Shown piece after piece: positions 53,520 to 63,037 of a stretch of DNA of 64,000 nt (within the stretch, counting starts at the first letter, position 1; every line of letters starts with the position of its first letter). The position numbers and the translations under genes are program-made. Under the pieces are notes generated by a model. It was not told the DNA's origin. It saw only the letters and a program-made list of their open reading frames with translations, and did not search any database. This DNA is from Clostridiaceae bacterium (GTDB taxonomy: Bacteria > Bacillota > Clostridia > UBA1212 > DUPL01), in contig DUPL01000121.1 of the NCBI GenBank assembly GCA_012838385.1, positions 1 through 64,000 of the forward strand. The letters run 5' to 3'.

Positions 53520-55444
53520 TTTTCAATATACTCCTTTATGATATTGAAATTTTCAGCAAACTCAATCAAGGCTTTTATGTTTATGGCACTCTCCCAGGGT
53601 CTGTACTGGGTTCCGGAACTCTTGAGGTCGTTGTAGTATTCGCACCAGGTGTATGTTCTGTCAACCAGATTGAGAGTATCCTCATAAATGCGCATTATTG
53701 CCCTTAAGAACACATCAAACCTTTCATCCTCCTTGTCGATAACTTTCATAACCTCGTTCAAACTGCCAAGAAGGAAACCAAAGTCATATCCTAGGTTTCT
53801 GTCCATGCCTGATGCAGAGGGTATTCTACCCGTTTCAAGATATTTCAAAGATATCTCATAAATCTCATTCATTATGTCATTAATGGTGATAACGGTTGAA
53901 TTGATAAAAATCGGAAGAAGCAGAACACTTTTCAGCTTATGCACTTTCTTGTGGTTCCTGAACTCCCTTTCTCCAAGGACTTCCTTTTCAAGACAATCCA
54001 CACACAGATAAAGCGCTTCCTTGCTCTTTTCAATCCAGCCAAAATATCCGCAGTAGCCTTCACAAACACCATGTCTGTACATTGGCTTTTCATCGTCCGT
54101 TATTCTGTCGGGATTGTTGGTTATGAGTTTTCCGTCAACAAAGAAATTCCTTGCATAAAGCTTCCTACACTCATCCACTTTCTCCTTTATGTGGCTTACA
54201 TCAAAGTCAATTCCCAATCGTTTAACTTCATTCATGAATTTGAGAGCCGAATCAATAAACATGAGTGTTGCTTCGGAGGATCCGTCGAAAATCGCATTCC
54301 TTGGCAGTATTCCGCCAGCAATGTATGTTTCATCACCATTGAATGGCAGCATGCCGTTTACTACCTGACTGATTTGTGCCTCCAGAGCCCACTTCAAAAG
54401 TGGCAAAAACTCGTCAAAAAGCCTTCTCCTCTCGCCCTCGTCCTCCACGAAACCCAGGTAGTCAAAGAACATAAGGACTATATATCCGGTTATTTCTACA
54501 TCATCATTTTCATGTATGTGCATGACACCCCTCAGACCCATGCCGTGAGCGTTGTTTATCCTTCCCTCTCGCTTGAACTCATTGAGGAAGAAATACAAAA
54601 CACCAAGAGCTTCTTCCTTCATGCCCAGCTTAAGCATCCCCCTTACAACACCATACTGGTCTCTTACATAACCCAGATGATAAGGATATCCTGCAATAAC
54701 TCCGCCTTCCTCATGCTGCTGTGTCTTAATATTAATCACGTTGGATTCTATCGCCTTTAGGAGTGTATCCCTCATCGGCATATCCAGAGGAATCATGGAT
54801 TCAAAATCGGGAAGGTTGTTAAAATACTCTGCGTATCTATCTCTTGCCTTTTTCTTTTCATCTTCCACATTCAATTCAAAATACTTTTTCGTTTCCTCTA
54901 CCGTATCTGGATAATGCCCACCGGCTACAAAGGCGATCCTTCCGCCGCCCTCAAGATAAATATTCCTTCCATCAAAAGTAATGTTTTCTCCATTTGCATT
55001 CGAAATCACGATGGATGCGTACATGTGTCCAACCAAAGGGTATGAAAAGTAGATGTATGTACCTGAGATGATTTTAAGCTCAAAAACTTTAACATCACTC
55101 TTTCCATACCTGAAGGATACATCCTTTACCATTACATAATCATGAACCGATATGGTATGGACAATATCATCGCCTTCAATATCCCTTACAAAAACAGGAG
55201 CCTCACTAAAACAAAAATCCTTTATTACAGCGCCCTTTACATTGTATGTGTAAAAGTTAGTATTTGGCTCCTTTTCAACAGCCATATCATTAAATGTTTT
55301 TTTGTATTTGTCTGTTACTCGTATTTCGCCAAAGGAAGGCAGACTGTAAAACGGACCAAAGAATTGAAACACATCTGCATTATGATGATAGGTAAGTACT
55401 TTACCATTGCCGCATGCATGTACGGAAAAACTATTTATCTGCAT
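53516..55444 (-). CDS. GH15-like (alpha/alpha)6 glycosidase family protein
   Basis: A 642-residue cytoplasmic protein: an N-terminal beta-rich region (1-225) followed by an (alpha/alpha)6 barrel (about 240-630). GYVRDQYGVVRGMLKLGMKEEAL matches the VRD helix of GH15 glucoamylases and related enzymes, and GMLPFNGDETYIAGG and YRPWESAINIKALIEF have catalytic-type acids. The exact substrate is not clear. There is no signal peptide. The start at 55444 follows GGAGG; an extended -10 TGATATAAT (55476-55481) precedes it. It leads the operon with the lipase-like gene and glpK. Confidence 0.72.
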   Translation of the reverse strand: MQINSFSVHACGNGKVLTYHHNADVFQFFGPFYSLPSFGEIRVTDKYKKTFNDMAVEKEPNTNFYTYNVKGAVIKDFCFSEAPVFVRDIEGDDIVHTISVHDYVMVKDVSFRYGKSDVKVFELKIISGTYIYFSYPLVGHMYASIVISNANGENITFDGRNIYLEGGGRIAFVAGGHYPDTVEETKKYFELNVEDEKKKARDRYAEYFNNLPDFESMIPLDMPMRDTLLKAIESNVINIKTQQHEEGGVIAGYPYHLGYVRDQYGVVRGMLKLGMKEEALGVLYFFLNEFKREGRINNAHGMGLRGVMHIHENDDVEITGYIVLMFFDYLGFVEDEGERRRLFDEFLPLLKWALEAQISQVVNGMLPFNGDETYIAGGILPRNAIFDGSSEATLMFIDSALKFMNEVKRLGIDFDVSHIKEKVDECRKLYARNFFVDGKLITNNPDRITDDEKPMYRHGVCEGYCGYFGWIEKSKEALYLCVDCLEKEVLGEREFRNHKKVHKLKSVLLLPIFINSTVITINDIMNEIYEISLKYLETGRIPSASGMDRNLGYDFGFLLGSLNEVMKVIDKEDERFDVFLRAIMRIYEDTLNLVDRTYTWCEYYNDLKSSGTQYRPWESAINIKALIEFAENFNIIKEYIEK

Positions 55445-55491
55445 ATTATCCTCCAACTTTATATTATTTTCACCCATTATATCACAAAACC

Positions 55492-55520
55492 TGATACAGT
55501 TTTCATTTTTGTGCTATAAT
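55492..55520 (+). promoter_or_regulatory. Promoter of tex
   Basis: TGATAC at 55492-55497, 17-bp spacer, TATAAT at 55515-55520 with a TGC extended -10. The start is about 25 bp before the AAAGGAG site. It overlaps the divergent promoter of the glycosidase operon. Confidence 0.65.
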
Positions 55521-55552
55521 TATCATGAAAATTTATATCAAAGGAGTTTCAC

Positions 55553-57706
55553 ATGAACATCGTAAGAAAAATAGCAAAAGAACTTGATATTAAAGAGTAT
55601 CAGGTGGAAAACACCATCAAGCTTATCGATGAAGGAAACACCATCCCCTTCATAGCAAGATACAGAAAAGAAGCCCACGGCTCATTAGACGACACAACCT
55701 TGAGAGAACTGGAAAAAAAACTAAATTACCTAAGAAATCTTGAAAGCAAAAAAGAAGAAGTAAAAAATCTGCTTGAAAAACAAGGCGTTCTGGATGAAAA
55801 ATTGACTCAGGAAATCAACAAGGCGGACACTTTGTCTGAAATTGAAGACATCTACAGACCCTATAGACCAAAAAGAAGAACAAGAGCCACTATAGCAAAG
55901 GAAAAAGGTCTTAATCCATTGGCAGAAACAATTTATCAGCAGATAAGAATAGGCATGCCCTTGGAAGAATATATTCAGAAATTCATAGACGACAACAAGG
56001 ATACCGTTACAGTAGAGTCTCTTGAAGAAGCAATAAACGGAGTCAGCGATATAATTGCTGAATTTGTCAGCGATGATGCTGAAATCAGAAAAAGAGTAAG
56101 AGGCCACTTTATCCTAAACAGCCAGATAGTATCAAAGGCTACCGACCCGGAAACGGATTCAGTTTACTCAAACTACTACGACTATACGGAATCAACAATA
56201 AAAATTGCAGACCACAGAATACTTGCAGTCAACAGGGGTGAAAAGGAAGGCTTTTTAAAAGTCACAATCCAGGTTAACAAGGAAAATGTACTTAGACTAA
56301 TAAACAACTATGTAATGAAAGAAGATTGCCAGTACCGTAACTTTATAGAAAGAGCCATTGAAGACTCCTATACCCGCCTCATAGAGCCCTCCATTGAAAG
56401 AGAGATAAGAAACTCCCTTACAGAAAGGGCTGTTGAAGGCGCTATAAAAAACTTTTCCAAAAACCTCAAACAACTTCTTATGCAGAGGCCGCTGAAAGGT
56501 AAAGTTGTAATGGGAATAGACCCTGCATACAGGACCGGATGCAAATTTGCTGTTTGTGATGACACAGGCAAAGTTCTGGATACAGGAGTCATCTATCCCA
56601 CTCCACCCCACAACAAGGTTGAAGAAGCTGCAAAAATGCTCAAAGCAGCAATCGAAAAACATAATGTAGATGTAATATCAATAGGAAACGGTACCGCTTC
56701 CGGTGAAACGGAGATGTTTGTTGCATCACTGTTAAAGGATATTAAAAGAAACATCGGATACATCGTAGTAAACGAAGCCGGCGCCAGTGTTTACTCAGCC
56801 TCCGAACTTGCTGCAGAAGAATTCCCCGATTTCGATGTTGCATTAAGAAGTGCCGTATCCATTGCAAGAAGACTGCAGGACCCGCTGGCAGAGCTTGTAA
56901 AGATTGATCCAAAGGCTATTGGTGTAGGACAGTATCAGCACGACATGCCCACCAATCTTTTGGACTCCGCCCTGAAGGGTGTGGTGGAAGACAGCGTCAA
57001 TACAGTCGGAGTTGACTTGAATACCGCCTCCTTCTCCATCCTCTCCTATGTTTCCGGCATAAACACATCAGTTGCAAGGGAGATAGTAAAGTATAGGGAA
57101 GAAAACGGCAAGTTTAAAAACAGGAAAGAACTTCTCAAGGTTCCCAAACTTGGTGCTAAGACCTTTGAAATGTGCGCAGGTTTCTTAAGAATTCCAGAAA
57201 GCGAGGATTTTCTAGACAACACTGCAGTTCACCCCGAATCCTACGGACCTGCAAGGAAACTACTGGATATGTGCGGAATAGAGTCCACAAAGGACTTGAA
57301 ACTGGTTGAGGAAAGAGCGAAAAAAATTGGAGTTGATAAAATAGCCAGGACCATTGAAGTGGGAGTCCCAACCCTTTCCGACATAATTGAGGAAATAAAG
57401 AAGCCAGGAAGAGATATAAGGGATACATTGCCCTCTCCAATTGTTCGCACCGAAATTCTCACCCTTGAAAACCTGAAGGAAGGCATGATTCTGACCGGAA
57501 CTGTAAGGAATGTAATAGACTTTGGAGCCTTTGTAGACATTGGCGTTCACCAGGACGGTCTTGTGCACATATCTGAAATCTGCGATAAGTACATCAAACA
57601 TCCCTCTGAAGTTCTAGGAGTGGGAGATATAATCAAAGTCAAGGTTATAGGTGTTGACATTGACAGAAAAAGAATATCTCTCAGCATGAAAAACATTCCA
57701 CAATAG
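55553..57706 (+). CDS. tex: RNA-binding transcriptional accessory protein Tex
   Basis: A 717-residue Tex: N-terminal helical domain (NTIPFIARYRKEAHGSLDD, DIYRPYRPKRRTRATIAKEKGL), YqgF/RuvC-like domain (VVMGIDPAYRTGCKFAVCD, residues about 321-345), helix-hairpin-helix (YVSGINTSVAREIVKYREENGKFKNRKELLKVPKLG) and a C-terminal S1 domain (EGMILTGTVRNVIDFGAFVDIGVHQDGLVHISEI). Tex, the bacterial Spt6-like protein, binds RNA and affects transcription. AAAGGAG precedes the ATG. The next gene follows after eight bases. Confidence 0.96.
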   Translation: MNIVRKIAKELDIKEYQVENTIKLIDEGNTIPFIARYRKEAHGSLDDTTLRELEKKLNYLRNLESKKEEVKNLLEKQGVLDEKLTQEINKADTLSEIEDIYRPYRPKRRTRATIAKEKGLNPLAETIYQQIRIGMPLEEYIQKFIDDNKDTVTVESLEEAINGVSDIIAEFVSDDAEIRKRVRGHFILNSQIVSKATDPETDSVYSNYYDYTESTIKIADHRILAVNRGEKEGFLKVTIQVNKENVLRLINNYVMKEDCQYRNFIERAIEDSYTRLIEPSIEREIRNSLTERAVEGAIKNFSKNLKQLLMQRPLKGKVVMGIDPAYRTGCKFAVCDDTGKVLDTGVIYPTPPHNKVEEAAKMLKAAIEKHNVDVISIGNGTASGETEMFVASLLKDIKRNIGYIVVNEAGASVYSASELAAEEFPDFDVALRSAVSIARRLQDPLAELVKIDPKAIGVGQYQHDMPTNLLDSALKGVVEDSVNTVGVDLNTASFSILSYVSGINTSVAREIVKYREENGKFKNRKELLKVPKLGAKTFEMCAGFLRIPESEDFLDNTAVHPESYGPARKLLDMCGIESTKDLKLVEERAKKIGVDKIARTIEVGVPTLSDIIEEIKKPGRDIRDTLPSPIVRTEILTLENLKEGMILTGTVRNVIDFGAFVDIGVHQDGLVHISEICDKYIKHPSEVLGVGDIIKVKVIGVDIDRKRISLSMKNIPQ

Positions 57707-57714
57707 GTGATATC

Positions 57715-60351
57715 ATGAGGTTTTCCACGGAAAGGTTGCTTTCTCTGACTTTCGTAATTGTTTTAGTTGTAATCATGCTTGTGTCCATCAGGCATGATTA
57801 CGACAAAAAACCACCCACAGGTCATTTGGAACTGACTGTGGGAGAGGTTTGCATATTTTCACTCATGGATAATAAATACATAAAATATAATCTTGAAAAG
57901 GACACTGAATACGAAATCTATCTTGACATGGATGCAAAAACCTTCACGGATACATACATAGGCCTTTCTATAGACAAAGGAAATATCCAAATTGACGGAA
58001 AAGACACAAACAATACCTTGGTTCCAATATCAAACAGCAAACCAATAACCATAAAATCAGACAGTGATGCAAACCTTACCGTCTCCGTCTTTACATACAA
58101 CAAAAGCATAAACAAGGAAATACTATATACCAGCAACTTTAATTTCCTAAGCAGTATCAATGACTTCTCCAACGAGAAAGAGGATTTGATTCTGGTTCTG
58201 ACAGGAGATATCAAAACGACTGAAACGTTGATTATTAAAAGACCCTGCGAATTCTTCTTGAATGGATTCAACTTTGAATCCACACAAGACTTCATTGTGG
58301 ATTTTGAATCCACCAAACCATTTATAATTCACATGAGAGATAAAAAACAGATCAGGGTTAATGCCTTCTATGCCAATACTCCAAACAGCGACATAACTAT
58401 TGACAAGATCTTTTTCAAGGATGAGCCCGAATACGCAGTAAGAGCAAAGACCTTGAACGGAAAATCCATCGGCACAAAAACAACTGTAAAAAGTGCTGAA
58501 AAGTTCCTTCAGCTTTTAGATGACAATCACTACCCTTATCTTTATCCGGATACAACAATTTCAGTTGGCAATTTTATTCTCGATAACAAGGCTGTTGAAT
58601 CCTTTTACAACACTTTCAAGAAGGAAATAACAGTTACAAAGCCTGTCAGGCTCGTTATTAATAAAGGGTTTGAAATAAAGGATGTCGTGTTAAATATCCA
58701 AACGGATGAAAAAGGCACCTTGGTAGTTAATGTGGATGAAAATGCAAACTTCAGCTATCACCATATTTCAATAGATGCCCCAAACTGCTCCCTTTTATGG
58801 ACAAATTCCGCTCCTAAAGAAGATTATGTGGCAAAATACATGAATGTTCAAACATATCAGGGAAAGCCTGTAAACAGCTTTCTTGGCGGCAATGGAAAAG
58901 GAAGAATTATAGAATTTGCCAGCAATGACTCTCTGGGTCTGGAGTGGGTGGTGAAGGGAAATGTAATTGAAGCACAAATCCCCTTTGATACCAGCGACAT
59001 ACAGCTTGCCGATATTGAAATAAGTTTTATGACAAGTGAAGGCACAGCTGAAATAGATAAGAAATATGTAAAAGATAATAATTTGGTAGATCTGCATGAA
59101 TCCCCCTTGATTGTCGTTACCGATGAAAAAGGCAAAACAAGAACTTACATGGTATCAGTAAAGAGAAAAGCAAACTCTCTTCCAATAATCTACATATACA
59201 CCGATGACTATAGAACAATCGATTCAAAGGAAGAATACATACCAGGTTCCTTCATGATGGATGCGGACCATGTAGATGGGAACTATACAATTCCAACTAC
59301 AAGTATGAATATTAGGGGGAGAGGCAATTCCACCTGGAGACTTTTTGACAAGAAACCATATAGAATCAAATTTGATGAAAAGGTATCTTTGTTTGGCCTT
59401 GCACCTAACAGGGACTGGGTGCTCCTTGCAAACTATGCAGACCACTCCCTGCTAAGAAATTACGTTGCCATGGAAATGGGCAAGAAACTTACAAACCTTG
59501 AATTCACACCTTCTTCCTACCCTGTTGACTTGTTTGTTAACGGTGAATACATGGGTGTGTATTCAATTGGCGAACAGATAGAAGTTGCAAAAAGCCGTGT
59601 TGATATTGACGAGGACTATGACGATCCTGACACCGGATATCTCCTTGAGGTAGGAGGAACTGACAATGTCCTTGAACTGGGTGTCGACTTTTTCCACTCC
59701 ATGCTTCTTAAGTGGGTCGCCATAAAGAGTCCGGACACAAGGGCAATGTCAAAAGAACACTTTGACTTCATATCGCAATTTACAAAGGATGCAGACAATG
59801 CCATAGTCAGAAATCTGGATTATGAAAACTATGTAGACATTGACTCGGTAATTGATTGGGTTATTCTACATGAATTTACCTGCAACCTCGATTCAGGATT
59901 TAGAAGAAGCTGTTTTCTTTACAAGGATAAAGGCGGAAAACTCCGCATGGGACCCATATGGGACTTCGACCTTGCCTTTGGCAACTACTTCAGAGACAAC
60001 TCTTATGACACATGGTTTACCTGCGGTGGAGAAACTTTGGGAAGCACCTGGACTACTTTCCTTTACCAGTATCCTAAGTTTAACGAGAAATACAAAACGA
60101 GATGGAACGAGGTTAAGGATGTACTAAAAGATACCGCCCTTTCTGCAGTCACCAACGGTAAAAACATGGTTTACAAGTCTGCAATGTACAACTTTGAAAA
60201 ATGGAATAAGTTGCTTGGCAACAAAACTTCCCTGCAGCCTGAGCATATTAGGGAGATGAAAACCTATGACGACCATATCAACTATCTCCTAAATTTCATA
60301 AATACCCGTTTCGAGTGGCTTGACAACGCTATAAACAACCTGCCCTCGTAG
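57715..60351 (+). CDS. Membrane-anchored CotH-like kinase family protein
   Basis: An 878-residue protein with an N-terminal signal anchor (about 8-25), a long beta-rich region (30-480) including a bacterial Ig-like segment (YMVSVKRKAN), and a CotH domain (about 490-800). That domain shows MNIRGRGNSTW, KKPYRIKFDEK, LAPNRDWVLLANYADHSLLRNYVAMEM, NGEYMGVYSIGEQIEVAKSRVDI and the metal-binding GPIWDFDLAFGN. CotH of Bacillus phosphorylates spore coat proteins. Here the domain is predicted outside the membrane, so access to ATP is unclear and a spore-surface or other role is open. It follows tex. Confidence 0.82.
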   Translation: MRFSTERLLSLTFVIVLVVIMLVSIRHDYDKKPPTGHLELTVGEVCIFSLMDNKYIKYNLEKDTEYEIYLDMDAKTFTDTYIGLSIDKGNIQIDGKDTNNTLVPISNSKPITIKSDSDANLTVSVFTYNKSINKEILYTSNFNFLSSINDFSNEKEDLILVLTGDIKTTETLIIKRPCEFFLNGFNFESTQDFIVDFESTKPFIIHMRDKKQIRVNAFYANTPNSDITIDKIFFKDEPEYAVRAKTLNGKSIGTKTTVKSAEKFLQLLDDNHYPYLYPDTTISVGNFILDNKAVESFYNTFKKEITVTKPVRLVINKGFEIKDVVLNIQTDEKGTLVVNVDENANFSYHHISIDAPNCSLLWTNSAPKEDYVAKYMNVQTYQGKPVNSFLGGNGKGRIIEFASNDSLGLEWVVKGNVIEAQIPFDTSDIQLADIEISFMTSEGTAEIDKKYVKDNNLVDLHESPLIVVTDEKGKTRTYMVSVKRKANSLPIIYIYTDDYRTIDSKEEYIPGSFMMDADHVDGNYTIPTTSMNIRGRGNSTWRLFDKKPYRIKFDEKVSLFGLAPNRDWVLLANYADHSLLRNYVAMEMGKKLTNLEFTPSSYPVDLFVNGEYMGVYSIGEQIEVAKSRVDIDEDYDDPDTGYLLEVGGTDNVLELGVDFFHSMLLKWVAIKSPDTRAMSKEHFDFISQFTKDADNAIVRNLDYENYVDIDSVIDWVILHEFTCNLDSGFRRSCFLYKDKGGKLRMGPIWDFDLAFGNYFRDNSYDTWFTCGGETLGSTWTTFLYQYPKFNEKYKTRWNEVKDVLKDTALSAVTNGKNMVYKSAMYNFEKWNKLLGNKTSLQPEHIREMKTYDDHINYLLNFINTRFEWLDNAINNLPS

Positions 60352-60414
60352 AAAAAGTAATATTTGCGAAAGCTTGTCATATAATTTACCATAACTATTT
60401 AGTGAGGGATATGT

Positions 60415-61494
60415 ATGAGCTTTAACAATGGATATTACTTTTTCGAGCATAGTGACAAAAGCGTAAGCGGGTATATCATGTTCAGAAAGTCAAACGGCTC
60501 TGTACGCGTTCAAGTTTTGGTTGAAGGACTTAACGTACCTGCTGACAAAGGACAAGTGTATCTATCAAATGCGCAGGGTGACAAGCTGCATTTGGCGGAT
60601 GTGCCTTTGAGAAAGATGAAAAACGGAAGAAGGAGCGTAAACTGCGACGTACGCTTCAATGAAAACAGGAAATCATTAAACAGTTTTGACTGCGCCCACA
60701 TAGTTGTCAGGAACAAATCCGTCATTGAAGCTTTTTCTGGGAAAGTTAGAAACTTTGACAGGGACATGTTCAACGACAATTACCAAAAGAAGCCTGAAAA
60801 AACTGCTGCTCCTGAGAAAAAGGAGTTGGACAAGATCGAAGAAAAACCAAAACCAGAACTCAAACCCATGCCAGAACCAAAACCGCTTGTTGATATTGAA
60901 ACCAAACCCGAGATAAAAGAGGAAAAACCTCCCGAGCCGCAGAAAACTGCAAACGACACAACAAACGGCCGTACAATTGCGCCTTCAAAAACAGAGCAAT
61001 TTACAAAACCGCAGAACATGGAAAAACCCAGCTTTGACTGGGATGAATTCCTGAACAAGGAGCTAAAGGCAGCCGACATAAACAAGGAAGTCAAGAAGGA
61101 AGAGAAATATCCTGACGACACCTTCAATGAAATGCTCCTTCCCTTTGATCCATTCAATACTACCAACAAGGCTTACAACTGGTGGGTTGCAGACAACTAT
61201 CAGCAGGCATCCGACGCCTTCAAGGCAATAAATGTACTTATGCCCACAATAATAACAAAGTTTCTGTACAACAATATTGAAAACCACAAACATGCACTGA
61301 TTGGCAGATACGAGCAGGACGGACGGAAATTCGTAATACTGGGCATACCCTCTGCCAATGTCATAACCAACTCCGTTGCCCGCTGGATGAAGTGTTCCGT
61401 CTTTTATACGGATACAGAATATGTTGGGTATCTCCTCTACTACATAGACGCAAAAACATCTTCATTGGTAAAGGCGGTGCCCCAGGAAGACTAA
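60415..61494 (+). CDS. Unknown two-domain protein with Pro/Lys/Glu linker
   Basis: A 359-residue soluble protein that I do not recognise. Residues 1-115 are a beta-rich domain (FFEHSDKSVSGYIMFRKSNGSVRVQVLVEGL, LHLADVPLRKM), 125-205 a low-complexity linker rich in KPKPE repeats, and 215-355 a C-terminal domain (FDPFNTTNKAYNWWVADNYQQASDAF, HALIGRYEQDGRKFVILGIPSAN, YLLYYIDAKTSSLVKAVP). There is no signal peptide. A GTGAGGGAT site precedes the ATG. It lies between a CotH-like gene and convergent spmB, so a sporulation role is only possible. Confidence 0.6.
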   Translation: MSFNNGYYFFEHSDKSVSGYIMFRKSNGSVRVQVLVEGLNVPADKGQVYLSNAQGDKLHLADVPLRKMKNGRRSVNCDVRFNENRKSLNSFDCAHIVVRNKSVIEAFSGKVRNFDRDMFNDNYQKKPEKTAAPEKKELDKIEEKPKPELKPMPEPKPLVDIETKPEIKEEKPPEPQKTANDTTNGRTIAPSKTEQFTKPQNMEKPSFDWDEFLNKELKAADINKEVKKEEKYPDDTFNEMLLPFDPFNTTNKAYNWWVADNYQQASDAFKAINVLMPTIITKFLYNNIENHKHALIGRYEQDGRKFVILGIPSANVITNSVARWMKCSVFYTDTEYVGYLLYYIDAKTSSLVKAVPQED

Positions 61495-61496
61495 AA

Positions 61497-62021
61497 TCAA
61501 ATACCAAAAATCAAGGATATGAAAACCCCTGCATAGAAGGCGGAAACAAAACTTGCTACAAGAGCCGCTGTCAAAACATTGGGGGTTTTCCTTATTCTTG
61601 TATTCTGGGTGTATACAGTCAATGTATAAAGTATGGTTTCAGTAGAACCCATCATTACAGACGCAATCATGCCGGCTTTTGAATCCGCACCGTAAGTCTT
61701 GAATATGTCTGCAAGAAGTGCCAATGAGCCGCTGCCAGACACTGGTCTCATTATCAAAAAAGGAACAAGGGCGTCATCAAGGCCAAGAAAGCTGGTAACA
61801 GGGTGTAAAAAAGAAACCAGAATATCCAATGCTCCGGATGCCCTGAAAACGCTGATTGCTACAATCAGACCTACAAGGGAAGGAAGAAGCTTTACAATGG
61901 TGGTTGCTCCTTCCTTTGCTCCCACTATAAAAGAATCAAAACATTTCACCTTTCTGAACACTCCGGAAACGAGAATTAAAAGCACCATTACCGGTATTAC
62001 ATAGGAGATGAATTGAGTCAT
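61497..62021 (-). CDS. spmB: Spore maturation protein B
   Basis: A 174-residue membrane protein with a nucleoside-transporter gate domain: VPVMVLLILVSGVFRKVKCFDSFIVGAKEGATTIVKLLPSLVGLIVAISVFRASGALD, LIMRPVSGSGSLALLADIFKTYGADSKAGMIASVMMGSTETILYTLTVY. SpmA and SpmB are needed for spore core dehydration in Bacillus and Clostridium. Its start overlaps the stop of spmA. dacB, the usual partner, is absent. Confidence 0.93.
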   Translation of the reverse strand: MTQFISYVIPVMVLLILVSGVFRKVKCFDSFIVGAKEGATTIVKLLPSLVGLIVAISVFRASGALDILVSFLHPVTSFLGLDDALVPFLIMRPVSGSGSLALLADIFKTYGADSKAGMIASVMMGSTETILYTLTVYTQNTRIRKTPNVLTAALVASFVSAFYAGVFISLIFGI

Positions 62022-62599
62022 TACCGCTTCCTCCTTCCATCAAGGATAAAAAAAACAAGAAGAGCGGTTATAAGGGTAAGAACTGATGTGATCCATATAG
62101 GCACCAAAACATCTGCAGGATTCTTCGCTCCGAATGAATTTCTCAAGGCAATAATGGTTGTAGGTACAAGTTGAAGGCATGCGGAATTTACAACGAGAAA
62201 CAAACATGTGCTTTTTCTGGCAGTGGTGTTTGGATTTGTCCTTTCAAGTTCATGGACTGCAGCAATTCCTGATGGAGTGGCTCCATTACCCAAACCTAGA
62301 AAGTTCGCTGTCAGGTTTGTGACAATATGCTTTTCTGCTTCCTTGTTGTACCTTGTTTCAGGAAACAGTTTCCTAATAACGGGACTGATTAGTTTTGATA
62401 TGAAGTTAATGCCTCCCGCATCCTGAAATATGCGCATCAAGCCACACCAAAGGGAAACCACTCCCAAAAGACCTATGCAGAAAGTAACCGCATCATTTGA
62501 CGCATCCAACAAGGTTTTGCCAACGGCATCAATTTTTCCGTTGGCAATACCAACGACCAGACCAACAATCAACAAAGCAACCCAGATATAATTTAGCAT
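62021..62599 (-). CDS. spmA: Spore maturation protein A
   Basis: A 192-residue membrane protein: LNYIWVALLIVGLVVGIANGKIDAVGKTLLDAS, FCIGLLGVVSLWCGLMRI, LTANFLGLGNGATPSGIAAVHELE and SACLQLVPTTIIALRNSFGAKNPADVLVPIW. It works with SpmB. GGGTAGG precedes the ATG. A sequence resembling a sigma-E promoter (AATAT-like -35 near 62651-62657, CATATATAT -10 at 62628-62636, minus strand) lies upstream, as expected for a mother-cell gene. Confidence 0.93.
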   Translation of the reverse strand: MLNYIWVALLIVGLVVGIANGKIDAVGKTLLDASNDAVTFCIGLLGVVSLWCGLMRIFQDAGGINFISKLISPVIRKLFPETRYNKEAEKHIVTNLTANFLGLGNGATPSGIAAVHELERTNPNTTARKSTCLFLVVNSACLQLVPTTIIALRNSFGAKNPADVLVPIWITSVLTLITALLVFFILDGRRKR

Positions 62600-62627
62600 A
62601 TTACCTACCCATTGGGATTCCTTTTTA

Positions 62628-62657
62628 ATATATATGCCTGGACAATTCCAAATATTT
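62628..62657 (-). promoter_or_regulatory. Candidate sigma-E-type promoter of spmAB
   Basis: Minus-strand ATATT-containing -35 and CATATATAT -10 with about 14-bp spacing. This resembles the sigma-E/K pattern but is AT-rich, so chance is possible. Confidence 0.35.
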
Positions 62658-62685
62658 GTTTAAATATTAATTTATCCTATTTCTA

Positions 62686-62714
62686 TTGACTTTAATTTAC
62701 ATCTAGGGTATGAT
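62686..62714 (+). promoter_or_regulatory. Sigma-A promoter of abrB
   Basis: TTGACT at 62686-62691, 17-bp spacer, TATGAT at 62709-62714, about 40 bp before the start. Confidence 0.78.
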
Positions 62715-62753
62715 GATAGGTGTAAATATTTTTGTAAAGGGGAGGAGAATAAT

Positions 62754-62996
62754 ATGATGAAATCAACGGGTATAGTTAGACGAGTTGACGAGCTAGGTAG
62801 AGTTGTACTTCCCATTGAGCTTAGAAGAACACTCGACATCCAAGAAAAAGACGCTCTCGAGATCTACGTGGATGCCAATTCAATCATATTGAAGAAATAT
62901 GAACCATCCTGTGTATTCTGCGGGAATGCCAGAGATGTGATTCAATACAAGGGAAAGAATATTTGCCCGGATTGCATTTATGACCTTAAGAAATAA
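62754..62996 (+). CDS. abrB: Transition-state regulator AbrB with C-terminal Cys pairs
   Basis: An 80-residue protein. Residues 1-50 are the AbrB swapped-hairpin DNA-binding domain (KSTGIVRRVDELGRVVLPIELRRTL, DALEIYVDANSIILKKY). The C-terminal part has CVFCG and CPDC, a zinc-ribbon-like pattern usual in clostridial AbrB but not in the classic B. subtilis C-terminus. It is expected to be a global repressor of stationary-phase and sporulation genes. GGGGAGGAG precedes two ATG codons (62754 and 62757). It neighbours rsmI as in B. subtilis. Confidence 0.93.
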   Translation: MMKSTGIVRRVDELGRVVLPIELRRTLDIQEKDALEIYVDANSIILKKYEPSCVFCGNARDVIQYKGKNICPDCIYDLKK

Positions 62997-63007
62997 CATA
63001 ATATATA

Positions 63008-63037
63008 GGCGCTATCAAAGGGTAGTGCCTTTTTTTC
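63008..63037 (+). terminator. Terminator of abrB overlapping the rsmI end
   Basis: GGCGCTATC (63008-63016) pairs with GGTAGTGCC (63021-63029) with G-U pairs, followed by seven T on the plus strand. The downstream arm lies within the last codons of convergent rsmI. Confidence 0.8.

Noticed and set aside
53939-54760. 273-codon open frame on the plus strand
   Set aside because: It is antisense to the GH15-like gene and has no Shine-Dalgarno or family signal.
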